Shown one piece after another: positions 34,839 through 46,050 of a stretch of 64,000 bases of DNA. The translations under genes were made by a program, and so were the position numbers. This DNA is from Bryoerythrophyllum caledonicum. Lineage: Eukaryota > Streptophyta > Bryopsida > Pottiales > Pottiaceae. The stretch spans positions 25,686,754-25,750,753 of the forward strand of contig OZ020520.1 of assembly GCA_963971425.1 (NCBI GenBank), given 5' to 3'. Every line of letters starts with the position of its first letter. Position 1 is the stretch's first letter. The notes under the pieces are model-generated. The model did not search any database. It was not told where the DNA came from and saw nothing but the letters and a program-made list of their open reading frames with translations.

Positions 34839-36118
34839 TACAATCATCTTTTTATTCCTTGCAATGGATTGCAATCCAAAAACTACGGTGAGTTTAAATA
34901 GAATTATATTGAAAGATATTACGTTTAAAAGTTCAATATTAGACCTAAGAATTATATGTTTTTGCCATTTATTCAAAGTGGCACTTTTGTAGTCTTTCAC
35001 CTGGGAAATTGGTGTGGAGTCTTACAAGTTGAAACAACATCATTGATTGAATTTCACTTGAAGATAGGATTTAATTATTCCAATTTAAGATGAGATGTGA
35101 TATATATTAACATTTACTTCCAGTTGAAATCATTTTGGATTAAGTTTGATGTCAAGTAAAGAACCTTTATAATCACTAATATTATACGTTTTGTATTATA
35201 ATTGACGCTTCCTTTAATATATATACTAATTCATTTCTATTAACATAAATTTATTTTCATGATTCATGATTCACACCTACATTTAGTTTCATGAATTATA
35301 ATTGAACGTAATGTTACACGTATAAGTATTCAACATTCAATTTGAAGTAATCCAAAATTCAAAAGATGAAATTAGTTTCATAAGTCACTTCCTTCTTAAT
35401 ATTCATCTACTATTGTAAATTATAATACCACAAAAGTTTCATTATGTAATGTAAAATTGATAAATATAGTTGTTGTTTTATGTAAAAGAAATTAACATTT
35501 ACTTTTATTATTATTAAAAACTCTATATTCATGACAAGGACATAACATCGGTGAAACACTAAATTTGGGATATGTTATAGAGTACGTTACAATTAACACA
35601 GGCTACTCTTATAATAACTTGGTGTATATGGAATATTGATTCCTAGTTTGCTATCCATAAAATGTTGACCTTCATATGTTAGTTTCTTGGAATCAAAAAC
35701 TATAACCAAATTAGTTTGAAGGAGTATTGCAAAAATTGAAACAAAAGCGATGTTTAACCAAACAAATTTGAGGTCATAGACTCATAGGTGATGTAAATGA
35801 TTTAAACTAAAAAAACTTGAGACTCTATATATATTATCCAAAAAAAAGTGTAGTATATATACAAACTTTGAATAAAATTTGGATGATATGACGTGATAAA
35901 TTTTGAACTTACATGATACTTATTTATAACGCTATATTGAAGAGTATGTCAAATCATAATACGGATGATATTTTCTTATTGATTTTATCCTGTCCTATGA
36001 AAACATACCAATGTAGAGTTCATGTTATTATGATACGGTTGTAAACATTCATTTTTGTCCAATTCAACATTTTATTTGCAACAAAATATCATGATATTTA
36101 TTAAGATTTTTGTTGCAA
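34839..36118. other. AT-rich non-coding stretch
   Basis: Very AT-rich sequence with no coding frame, no terminal repeats and no tandem array that I can support. It is probably old transposon interior. Confidence 0.5.
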
Positions 36119-36510
36119 TTAACCCTAAAAGGACCAAGTGTCAAGAATGAGCTTTTTGAAAGTTCGGTCAAGTTCCTATGGTGTCAGTTTTCAGCTTTCT
36201 AGCATCAATTTTTTAATGTAGGACATAACTAAGACCTCAGTGGGAGAACAAATTTTTCTTAAATTTTATCCAAAATATAATGAAAAAGTTACAGGACACT
36301 CTATTGAATGTGAGACCTTATGGAGTGGAAGTGAGACCTTATGGAGTGTAAAAGTTTGACAACAAGTGAAGTCAGAGTCTCTTGATCCAGTGAACGCAGT
36401 GAAGAAAATGAAGCATTTGATTCACTTTAAACACTATAATCTTTCAATCTATGAGGTCAAAGTTTATGAAATTTTGTGAATATGCTACTTATTAAGTCGT
36501 ATTTGGGATC
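36119..36510. mobile_element. Left end of a TTAACCCCTAAAGG-family element
   Basis: TTAACCCTAAAAGGACCAAG at 36119 matches the family terminus, and 36350-36490 (AAGTGAAGTCAGAGTCT, TTTATGAAATTTTGTGAATATG) matches the interior of 60281-61221. The right end is not seen. Confidence 0.6.
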
Positions 36511-36725
36511 CTCATTGGCGACCCTCTCAAAGAGACCGACAAGCGACCGGGTTGGTCGCCCTTGGGACGGGTTGCCTAAGGGCAATCTTGGGAGGGCAAC
36601 CCCTCTCAAAAGGCAAGCGGCCCAGTCGCCCGCGGTCGCCCAACCTTGGGACGGCCGCGCCGACCAGCCTTTGAAAGGCCCGGTTGCTTCATTTTTTGAT
36701 CACTTCCACTCCTCCCCTTTGAATT
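36511..36725. other. GC-rich island with repeated TCGCC/GGGCGAC words
   Basis: A sharply GC-rich block (GACCGGGTTGGTCGCC, GGCGGTCGCC-type words) interrupts AT-rich sequence. The same words occur at 28865-28900 and 55120-55200, also beside ORF-X copies, so it may be a component of that element. No reading frame is convincing. Confidence 0.4.
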
Positions 36726-36869
36726 GAGCATTCACGGTTTACTTCTTGGGGCGCCTTGACACAATCTTGGTTGAGGAATTTGGGGGTCACAAGCATTTGG
36801 TAGAGGTAATGCACGCACCATTTTACCAATACACGTTGCTTCTTGTAGGGAGCATCGATCATTGGGTGC

Positions 36870-37870
36870 TTGGAGAGTGAAGGACTATTGTGGACTACAC
36901 GCGTCTCGTTTACCATGGCTTCGTCTATTGCACATGTGCCTAACAATGGGGGAAGAGAGAAGAAGGAAAGGTTGACTCATATAGATATTGAAGGTCCTCG
37001 GAGCTCTAGGAGGAAGTTGAAAGGAAGCCTCAACCTCTTTTGTCAGAAATTACACTAGACAACGCTATAAAGGCGCAGCCCGATTGGGAGAAGGTGACGG
37101 AGCCGTGGACCTTAACTACAACAAGGAAGTTTGGGAAGATGTGTCACATTGATAAGGTGTTCAACAAGGATTGGTGGCCGCATAATCACAAGCAAATGAG
37201 ATAAGCGTCGACCATTCAATTGATCCTTACTTTGTTTATGGTGCTCATGAGGTGCAGAAAATGATGTTTCTCGGGTAGGCATTTCCAAAGGACAAGATGA
37301 GCTACAGATTTGCCACAATGGTCTACACGGAGTTGAGGTTGGGTAGGAAGGTGGAATGGAAGACCTTACCTCGTGCAAAGGACTCCGCTCATGAGGGAAG
37401 TGACATCCCCAATCCGTACATACCAAAAATGGAGGTAGTGCCCATACAAGAAGGACAATTTGGAACACGTTGTATATGAGAAGCAAGCATTGTTGGCCCC
37501 GTACTCCACACTAGGAGTAGCGTAGAACCAACATCAGAGGACAACTCGATACACGGAATTGGAAGGCACCGTGCTGGATCGTCAAGCCCAAGTTTAGGGA
37601 ATGATGGGGACGACCTTGGCACTCTTCTTACAATCGCCGCCCTTAGATGTCGCCTTTCCGCTTCCGAAGGGCATTTTATATTAATTCAATTTGACTTTGA
37701 ACGAGAGGAGAGTACAAGGATTGTTTTCGAGCTAGACGTGTTGACTGTTGAGAGGGACGAGATCAAGGCATCCATTGCCAAAATAGAGGAGCAATTGACA
37801 CAAATCTATGAATCAACAATGCGTTTTCTCTTCCGATTTGATCGGCAAACATTTTGAGGGATAGAGAGCC
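36870..37870 (+). pseudogene. ORF-X copy 2
   Basis: On the plus strand, in shifting frames, the same series of blocks as the other ORF-X copies is seen: DWEKVTEPWTL...KFGKMCHIDKVFN with WWPHNHKQMR at about 37085-37200, then the FATMVYTELRLGRKVEWKTL block at about 37310-37365. Stops and frameshifts are frequent. It is convergent with the hAT transposase relic to its right. Function unknown. Confidence 0.55.
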
Positions 37871-38560
37871 TGCAAAGCACCATTGTATTGTCGCCGGGTA
37901 CCTCATCGCAATCCTCATCACCTAAAGATGAGAACTTCTCTGCAGGTTTTTCTAGGACTGGCGCCACGTACTTTTCTATCTCCAAATTCAAGTTTTGCAA
38001 TTGTAGCTCGGCTCCAGTAGTTGATGCGACATTCAGAAGTCGTTTAACTCAAATATTCTTCCTCTTGTCTATTACTCCATCCATGTTATTAAAGCAATTG
38101 CCTTTGGCCCCAATGACTCTCTCCAAGGTTCCGCTTCGCTAGGGTCCCGTGAAAAAGGGAGAGGACCATTGCTCCCGCTTCTATGTGTCTCCAAATGGAT
38201 TCTTATAGTAGATGACCCAACCCTTGCGGAAGATAGTTGTAGGTTTAGTATTATGCACTCCATACCACCATTTGGGCCAAGTGCGCTACGGTGGACAGGT
38301 GGCCGGACTATGGTTGAAGAGCACTTTCTTTTTGGACTTAGTAGAGTTCTTCCAACCGAAGCTATACTTTGAGCAGGTGGCCGTTGAAACAAATTTTGGA
38401 TTGGCATGTCTTCCTCTAAGTCCGATTCTGTTGCTTGAGGTTCAATTTGAGTGCTCCTCAGAACTTCAATGGATTCCATCGTGGCCATTGGCTCATGGGA
38501 TTCATTATTATTTCCACCACTACTCACTTTGATTCCATTGTTCGGAGATGCATTATGCAC
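37806..38560 (-). pseudogene. Unassigned degenerate ORF following the hAT transposase
   Basis: Two minus-strand pieces, 38072-38560 and 37806-38000, carry a Ser/Pro/Glu-rich protein without recognisable domains. They lie downstream of the hAT reading direction and may be its extended C-terminal region or a fragment of another gene. Nothing more can be said. Confidence 0.3.
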
Positions 38561-38689
38561 TTCAATGCCAATGCCATGACCGTCAAACTCAGGGCCATAG
38601 CTAGTAGAGGGGCCTTAGATGCTAGAGTCCTTAGAGTTGGCAAAGTGATTCTGAGGAATGTTGTCATCTCGATCAAGATTGCCCCTTAA

Positions 38690-41090
38690 TGCCGATCCAT
38701 CTCCTCTGTCCTAGCTTCTTGGCCACGGATTTCACCTGATAGTTCTACTATATTATGGATTGCTTCGGCATTGACCTCGTCAAATGCAAAAGGATCCAAA
38801 CAGTCACCGCGGATGTTGTGAAAATGGTCATGAAGTGCATCTCCATTGTCCTCGTTGTTTGCTAAGTTGTCCCTAGGCGGGCTATTATCAGACAAGGAAT
38901 TGTTGTTGCCAGCAAGGTCTTCTCAATTGCCATCCAACGAGTTATATCCCCCATCATCAGATTCCAAGCACTCGTCATCGTATTCAAAGGAAGTCCTCCA
39001 TCAGGGCCAGACTGCTCTAAATATTTATTCTTGTCGTACCATCAAATTGGGTCCGGTCGAGCACGTTCTCGGAGCAATTGACTATTCGTGTAGATGTAAA
39101 CCAAATCTTTTGCCTTTTTCACTCCTAAACGATTTCGGCTCATACTATGCACAAAAGAATACATGCTCCAGTTAAGCTCATATGACAAGGCCGAGCACGT
39201 TCGTGCTAGTATATGCCGTGCAATTTAAGGCAATGATCGCCTGCCCACACGATTCCTCCCACGGTCAACAACAAATTGTTGTTTTTGATCTCCCCAACTT
39301 CCAATGGTAAGTATGAGCCTCGCAATTCTTCATACTCCGTGATTTCAATCATTACTTCCTCAAAGGACACTCCAAGTGGAACACAGAGCTTGCGAACAAC
39401 TCTATTTAGCGCCTTGGCCTCACCATCATTTTGAATTTGCAAGTTATTGGTTAGATAAGGATTCAATAAAGCCCTTGCATTATGAAGATTTGTCATCATC
39501 TTCTTCCAATGGGCAAGGAATGATCCTTCAAGGCAAGTCGCAATTTTTGGCAATATGTTGTACGGCTCATTGCGTAGCTTGAACACGTATTCCTTTAGCT
39601 TGTTCATGGTTATCCAAGCCATTTCCATTTCCGGGATTCGTCCATCAAAAGTCCGCAATGCCTTCAGTATTGGTGCGACTACAAAATCAAAGTTAGTGCA
39701 CCGATGCCAGAAAGTCTCGTCTAGGATAGTGGCCCTCATTTGAAATGCCTTCGCATGGGCACGGTGCCTGTTTTTCCTATTGAAAAGAAATGATACATAG
39801 GTTATCCATGTCGGGTCTATCACAACGATCTCCAGGGCATTCTTCACTTCCAAAAGTTGATGGATCATTATGTCATTGCATGCAAACCTTTATACTGCTA
39901 GTCACAAAAGAGACAATTTTGGCAAAATCGTCGAAAAAGAGCCATGGGCACATGGTGGTTCAGAATGTGCAAGCCAACCTCTTTTGCCTTGTAGACAAGG
40001 TCTGCAAATATGTCTTCCTTCTTTGAGTCCTCAAAGAAGACGTCCAAAATATGTTCGCAACACCCTTGTGTATATATGTGTGAGTACTCCTCAGTGACCT
40101 TTTTCATTGCCCTCAATATGTTTGTTGCATTATTGGTGCACACTTGGACTACATTCTATGGTCCAACCTTTTTGACAATACTTTTCAATTGGTCCCCTAT
40201 ATATGCCTTAGATTTCTTCATACCCGTAGTGTCTATAGACCCCAAGAAGATATCATCCATTGAACATACGAGCATGATATTCATGAAAGGACGACACGTA
40301 ACATTGTCCCACCTATCTGAGCATATTGTTGCCCTATACTTGGCAATATCTACATTGGTCTTCTTGTCAACAAAATCTTTCACTTTTTTTTAAGGGGCTC
40401 AATGTGTGTCGTCCTCGTGGAATTGTACCATGGCCATGTATAATCAAAATCCACCTTTGACGTTGCTCGTGTAGCCTAAATAAAGGAAGAATGTCTAATC
40501 ACGTTAAATGCAATGTTTGCTTCATAAAAAAAATTGTGTCCATAATTCGTCCAATTATTTTTGTTTTTCAAATTGGTAAGCGTTCCAAAAGCTCCGTTGC
40601 CGTACAGATCTTGGCGTCGATGATGCTGCTTGGCTTAGAGGATTTGCAAATTGCGTGTTCTCCTCATTTGAGTTTCCAAGGCACTACCTTCTTGGATCGA
40701 TTGGCTTGAAGAAGGTTATGTGGAACCTAGGTTTGGTGCGCTAGGAAGGCCAACGATCTCCGCCTGGGTCATCCTAGAAGGAATAATATTCCCGCATCTT
40801 TTAAAAAGGGCCTAAACAGTTGTTGGGGCCTTAGTCCATGAAGTCTTTGTCTATTGTAGATACCCATAGTGTGACATGCACCTCCCACGTTTGTATACAA
40901 ACGTGTAATTGCACCAAACACATGTCACTTGATCCTTCTTGTTAAATGTGAAGCACAAGGCCCACTCCTTTGTTTGAGCCCTTTGTTGAGACGACATCAC
41001 CATAAAATCAGTAAATTGTTGTGCCAAAAACAATTCACCAAAAGTAATAGAATTTTGTGTGCTAATAGAAAATGTGGACCCAAAGGTCAC
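38690..41090 (-). pseudogene. hAT-superfamily transposase, decayed
   Basis: Minus-strand coding pieces in order: a BED zinc finger (VTCVWCNYTFVYKRGRCMSH, about 40860-40940), the DUF659 core (CSDRWDNVTCRPFMNIML through GSIDTTGMKKSKAYIGDQL at 40156-40345, then NATNILRAMKKVTEEYSHIY and CCEHILDVFFED at 39980-40140), a helical region (39206-39868) and a hAT C-terminal tail (NRLGVKKAKDLVYIYTNSQL at about 39060-39150, then an acidic tail to 38690). A stop at about 40156 and several frame changes mark it as dead. In the TDNASN-type motif the catalytic aspartate position reads asparagine (CTNNATN, about 40129). hAT enzymes move elements with 8-bp target duplications; I could not place the ends here. 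Confidence 0.75.
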
Positions 41091-41428
41091 TCACTAACTT
41101 GTAGATTCATGTAAGGAGCCCAGGAAGGAGTTCCACGACACCAAGCTAAGGATGTGAGGGGCGACAATCACATCGCATATGGCTCTTATTTAGTGTTGTT
41201 GCAGCGTGATGGAGAGTACAAGCGCGTACGGTTAGGGTCTCGCGCGTACGCTCCTATCGCGCACATTGGGAGGTCGGGCGTACGTTGGCGGGCCGGGCGC
41301 ACTTCCTCGGAGGCCCCCAGGCGTGTTGTGGGCAAGCGCATGCACGTTGGTAGAGCAAAAAATAATACTTTTTGTAACAAATATTCATTCTAAAAAACTA
41401 TCACAATTTAAACACCTTATCCTCCAAT

Positions 41429-41446
41429 TTGAAAACAATAATTCTT
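41429..41446 (+). repeat. Left target-site duplication of the LINE
   Basis: TTGAAAACAATAATTCTT (18 bp) is identical to 53682-53699 and brackets the LINE exactly. Confidence 0.9.
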
Positions 41447-42196
41447 TCGAGGAGAGATGGCTGTGTGAGGTCCGAAATTTCTGGTGAGGGGAGGTGGAAA
41501 GACTTAGCCGCAGAACAGAGGTTTAGGGGCAACAAGAGGTAGCTGGCCTTGTTGAAGAGCTCCCCATGCATCTGTTTTGTGAGGTAGGACTGGTCGAAGT
41601 GTAGTGAAGGTTGGAAGCAGCTCAAAACGTTAGATCTGGGCTGGTCATGCCGAAAGAGGGAGTTTGACACTAGATCTGTGCGAAGTAAGTCTGAAAGCAG
41701 GGAGCTTGTGTTGGTCACATAGATCTCCTACCTTAGAAGTCAGATCCGGCCCAGATCAGAGTGTGCTACAAGCAAGATTGCCTGAAGCAGCTCACAGACG
41801 TTCACTGGGGTTAGCTAGATCATTGTGGCATATGGACATGTGGTTAGTGTGGAGTGTACTGAAAGCCTGGGACTAGTGTTGGCCGCACACACAAAGCATC
41901 GTGACCTCAATGATCAGATCTGCCCCAGATCGAAAACTTAGATCTACCAAGTCCTACAAAAGTCTCCCCATCCTCCCTGATCCTGATACTCAAGCTTAGA
42001 AGCCATTAGAGGAAGAAACAACAGTATCAGGATTTCAACCGACGAGACGACGCGGACAACGCTGCAACAGGAAGGAGAAACGATCCAGAAAAAAACACGA
42101 CCACTCGAATGCCGACCTGCAGACCAGGCTATCTCTAACTCCCTCGTTGTTTGCACATCTTCTCATCTTTTCATTTCCCTGCTTGACGCATTACCA
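41447..42196 (+). other. LINE 5' untranslated region
   Basis: No coding signal is convincing. AGATCTG-type words recur (about 41631, 41670, 41900, 41915, 42641) and CTGAAAGC occurs at 41690 and 41858 within two loosely similar halves of about 170 bp, so the 5' region contains an imperfect internal duplication. LINE promoters normally reside here. Confidence 0.45.
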
Positions 42197-45100
42197 TTGT
42201 TGCCTTGCTTAGTAATTTTATCTGCTCCTTACTTTGTTTTTAGTTATGTAGCTTGCACTCCCTCTAGATATACTCATGCCCACAATGTCCTAAAACTAGA
42301 AGCCAGCATAACCTGCAACAAAGTTCCCATAGTTAGAAAACACACCCTAGGCTCACGTAGTAAACTCACACCTAGTAAGCAATTCAGAACAGGCCCACAC
42401 ACACACATTAAACACACACCCTGTAGAAACAGGAAGCACACGCCACAGTGCCACCGAATTAACTGTAGACACAAGTCGATAAGTATACGTCAACTAACAA
42501 AAAGAACCAATATATACCCTACACACAGAAACAAGGAAGTTAGAACAAAACTGCTGATTATTACTGTCGCAGGTCCTGACAACAATCACGCACAGTGCGC
42601 ATACAGAAACCAACATCAACAATGCGCATGCATCAAAACAGTAGACCAGATCTGGGAGCACCACAACCTTGGAGGTGAAAAGAGAAAGACTGGAGAACAA
42701 GATCCGACCACAATAATCCGCACCAAAACGACAAGAATATCAGATACAGTATCTCTCAACCCCTCTCATACTTCTAACTGTAGAATTCATTTCCACTGTT
42801 CACGTCAAAATCCATGCATACTCTTGATACTAGAAATTGTCATCAGTAGTCAAAATAGTACAACCTATCCATACATAACGTCGGAATGGACGAGATCTAA
42901 CCAAGTCTGTTGCAACCTACATCTTCAAAACTTCAGCCTAACTAGTAGATACAGCTACAGTAACTTAGAGCACGTCGTTCAAGAGCGACGCCCCCTGCAT
43001 CAACAGACGCTCACATCAGTAACTCAGGACGACCGAAGATATCTGCGCATCAGAGACACCCACAACATAACAAGAAGCGAAATCAGAGAAACAAAGGCAC
43101 TGCACCGAACAACACTTCCCACCGAAGTACCCCAGATCAGTATAGTGTACTGGACCTTCTATTGGACCTTACAGACAGTAATACCAACAAAAGCCAGCAG
43201 AGAAGAGCCTCGAACCCTAGACCTCATCTACAACAACAGGAGAAGTAAAGAGATATCAGTCGATCGACAGCCGCTGTCACCACAACAACCACAGGTGGTG
43301 AAGACCCAAGTCCAGCGCAACGGAGCTCGCCAGTCAGAGAACCACCAATTACCACGCCCTCGGCGACGATACACGCTGCATAGCGCTGCGGCAACCCCAC
43401 ACACACAACGAGCACCAAAACGGGATCTACAACAACAAAACCCTCAACGGCAAGAACAACACCAGAAACCATTACGTCGACCTCTCTGTGACCCCCAGCG
43501 ACCCCCCTTTGCGACCTCCTCACCAACGGTACTAACCCCATACTTCTCCATCGACCCTCCGAATTCCACCCACCTAGGACCTACCTCCTACTACCCACGA
43601 CCTCACCCTCGACCTCAACCAGCCAATAGTGACCACCGTCTACTGTTCAACGACCTTCCCATACGGACCAACGACCTTCTCTTAGTACCTTGTTACCCCG
43701 CTATAACACATAGCGACCTTTTTAAACCACCCAGCGACCCCTCTCTAGTATGTAGCGACCTCCCTGCGGCGACCACCAACCTCCCACTTGCGACCTTCTA
43801 CTCCCGAATCTTCCACCCGACACAAACAAGTAAGGTGATGGAAGACTTGGCAGTGGTGGAAGGACTTGACGTACTATTCTCTGGCGAAACTATTGAAGAC
43901 ATGATGACCAGAGGTATTGAAGAGGAAGAAGCCTGGGAAATCAAAAACGCCAGAATTGCCTTTCCGCGCATCCCCCAAATTCTCTACCCACAATCAAGAG
44001 CTGCTGGAGGCCTCGGAGGTCAGCATTTCAATCTAACTCAGGTTCCTGCTAACATCAAGGTTGATGAAAACACAGGTTTAGCGCTGGACTTCCACATAGC
44101 GATCCAGTTTGAACTATTTGCTCACCCCATGATGCACGACGACGTCAAAGCAATGGTAGCAGCTTGTCTTCAGAAAATGAACATCCCAACTGGTAAGAAA
44201 ATCATAGAACCTATATCTATTCATTGTTTGAGCTTTAAAGCAGGAGGCGGACGTAAACATGTTTGGTCAGGATTGATTAAACTCCATCTCATGCGACCTG
44301 AGCTGGATGGTCTTATTCTTCTCAAAGGACTTCGACCCTTTATACTGAAGATTGACGAAAATGACGTAGTAGGTAAGGTGTGCAAGTCCTACAACAGCAT
44401 TGCTTGCAACTCTAGTCTATCAGTAAAAATTCAATCTCCTTCTCTATGTGGCATTTCAGCTAACAATCTTTTCAAAGAGATCCTCGTGTCCAGCTTTAAG
44501 AGGGGGCACGAGTTCGAAATCACAGGCGTGCAAAAAACACGAGATGAAGCTTTTGCCTTCATCATGTCAACAACTCCACAGCAAGCACAAAAGATCGAGT
44601 GCCAGCAAGTGACGGCGCACCAAGAGATTCTTCAACCAAAGCTCACACACGGGAAAGGGAGAATGCCCATGAGCAAGGAACAGAAGGCAAAAAAAGATGC
44701 GCTTACCCTCACCCTCTCCCATCTCCCCCTACTCCTCCCTATTCAGGACACCACAAACGCCATCAGGAAGATTATAGGCGCTAACGGAGTTAGCTCCATT
44801 TGGTATCATAAAGAGGTAGGAACGTGCCACAATGGTAGCGCTAACGTTGTGTGTTCTAACCCAATAGTTTACAGGACCTTTGTCAACAAGACCGTTCCAG
44901 TTGATGGACACTTTGTGCTGTTCGCACCCCACATTAGAAGCATAGACGGAGCTAACCCCCCATCTCAAGCCCAACTAACGGAGTACGGATTTAGCGACGT
45001 AAACAAGGCTATAGTGAACACAGTAGAGACCTTCCAGCTCCAAGCTCCTTCAGATGTGATCACCAAAAAAGACCTGGTGGAAGCCTTTGAAGCCAACAAT

Positions 45101-45277
45101 AAGGTCCTGAGAGAAGAGGCAAAAGCACTTGCGGAGGAGAAAGCTCAAGAACTCAAAGACCTCAGGCTTCAAATGATGAAAATCCAAGAAACGGTTGCAG
45201 TGACCTTCAGCATGATGCAAGGTATTACGGGAAGCATGACACCTAACTTACTTGGCGAAGGACCGTCAAACAAGTGA
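42197..45277 (+). CDS. LINE ORF1
   Basis: The frame is open for 1026 codons. The part from the ATG at 43838 (MEDLAVVEGLDVLFSGETIE, 479 residues) has protein-like composition and is the likely ORF1 product. It contains two mixed alpha/beta regions that could be nucleic-acid-binding folds (around LKIDENDVVGKVCKSYNSIA and TTNAIRKIIGANGVSSIWYH) and a C-terminal coiled coil (KKDLVEAFEANNKVLREEAK and following). LINE ORF1 proteins bind element RNA and oligomerise through coiled coils. The 547 codons before 43838 are rich in Thr, His, Arg, Pro and Gln and include GCGACC-word repeats, so they are more likely stop-poor leader than true protein. ORF1 ends 4 bp into the next frame (ATGA overlap at 45274). 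Confidence 0.65.
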   Translation: MLPCLVILSAPYFVFSYVACTPSRYTHAHNVLKLEASITCNKVPIVRKHTLGSRSKLTPSKQFRTGPHTHIKHTPCRNRKHTPQCHRINCRHKSISIRQLTKRTNIYPTHRNKEVRTKLLIITVAGPDNNHAQCAYRNQHQQCACIKTVDQIWEHHNLGGEKRKTGEQDPTTIIRTKTTRISDTVSLNPSHTSNCRIHFHCSRQNPCILLILEIVISSQNSTTYPYITSEWTRSNQVCCNLHLQNFSLTSRYSYSNLEHVVQERRPLHQQTLTSVTQDDRRYLRIRDTHNITRSEIRETKALHRTTLPTEVPQISIVYWTFYWTLQTVIPTKASREEPRTLDLIYNNRRSKEISVDRQPLSPQQPQVVKTQVQRNGARQSENHQLPRPRRRYTLHSAAATPHTQRAPKRDLQQQNPQRQEQHQKPLRRPLCDPQRPPFATSSPTVLTPYFSIDPPNSTHLGPTSYYPRPHPRPQPANSDHRLLFNDLPIRTNDLLLVPCYPAITHSDLFKPPSDPSLVCSDLPAATTNLPLATFYSRIFHPTQTSKVMEDLAVVEGLDVLFSGETIEDMMTRGIEEEEAWEIKNARIAFPRIPQILYPQSRAAGGLGGQHFNLTQVPANIKVDENTGLALDFHIAIQFELFAHPMMHDDVKAMVAACLQKMNIPTGKKIIEPISIHCLSFKAGGGRKHVWSGLIKLHLMRPELDGLILLKGLRPFILKIDENDVVGKVCKSYNSIACNSSLSVKIQSPSLCGISANNLFKEILVSSFKRGHEFEITGVQKTRDEAFAFIMSTTPQQAQKIECQQVTAHQEILQPKLTHGKGRMPMSKEQKAKKDALTLTLSHLPLLLPIQDTTNAIRKIIGANGVSSIWYHKEVGTCHNGSANVVCSNPIVYRTFVNKTVPVDGHFVLFAPHIRSIDGANPPSQAQLTEYGFSDVNKAIVNTVETFQLQAPSDVITKKDLVEAFEANNKVLREEAKALAEEKAQELKDLRLQMMKIQETVAVTFSMMQGITGSMTPNLLGEGPSNK

Positions 45278-46050
45278 AGGTAACCAACCTCAGGGACTCT
45301 AGATCATCCAGATTGAATTTTCTTATAAACTTTGATAGAACAGCATTACAAGTTCTTAGGTACACATACTCCAGCTCCAGGCACATACTGGATATGCACT
45401 ACAGTAACTGTATTTTCCTCACGTCTAAATACAAAAAAACATACGAATACACATACTGGATTATGTACATATATACAAATATATATACAAATACAAATCC
45501 AAGTACGAATACATATACGGATACGTATATAAATACAAATACATATTCAAATTCAAGTACGAATACGAATACAGACACAAATTCATACATAGATACAGGC
45601 ACGAGAACATATACGAACAAAACTACAAACTCAAACGAGAAATTAAATACAAGAAAGGATGGAGACACAGATACAGACAGGAGTACAGATGCTATTCAGA
45701 AAATTAAGAAAATAAATACCCAAACAAAAACCTATCAATCACCGAAAAAATTAATACACAAAATGAAAACAATAATAATAATAAAGATATATAACTCCCC
45801 ACACAGTTCAAGTGAAACAGAAAACTCAAATCCCAACAAAAACACTCTCCATAACTCAACTCTCAGACTGTACACACAAAACTTCTATACAAATACTAAT
45901 AAAAAAACGGAAACAAATACTAAGACAAATATTGAGACACATATTAATACAAAAAGACAGAAGAATACTAATACTAATACAAATACACATATAAATACAA
46001 AAACAACTACGTATCATCAAAGATACACAAACAAGAACATAGGAACAAAT
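45274..46050 (+). repeat. Imperfect hexamer repeats (ATACAA-type) in the LINE
   Basis: From about 45430 the plus strand consists of ATACAAATAC, ATACGAATAC and AATACATATAC variants, read through in frame as Thr/Asn/Tyr-rich peptide. The frame opens at the ATGA overlap with ORF1. Similar hexamers recur at 48100-48360. Confidence 0.75.
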
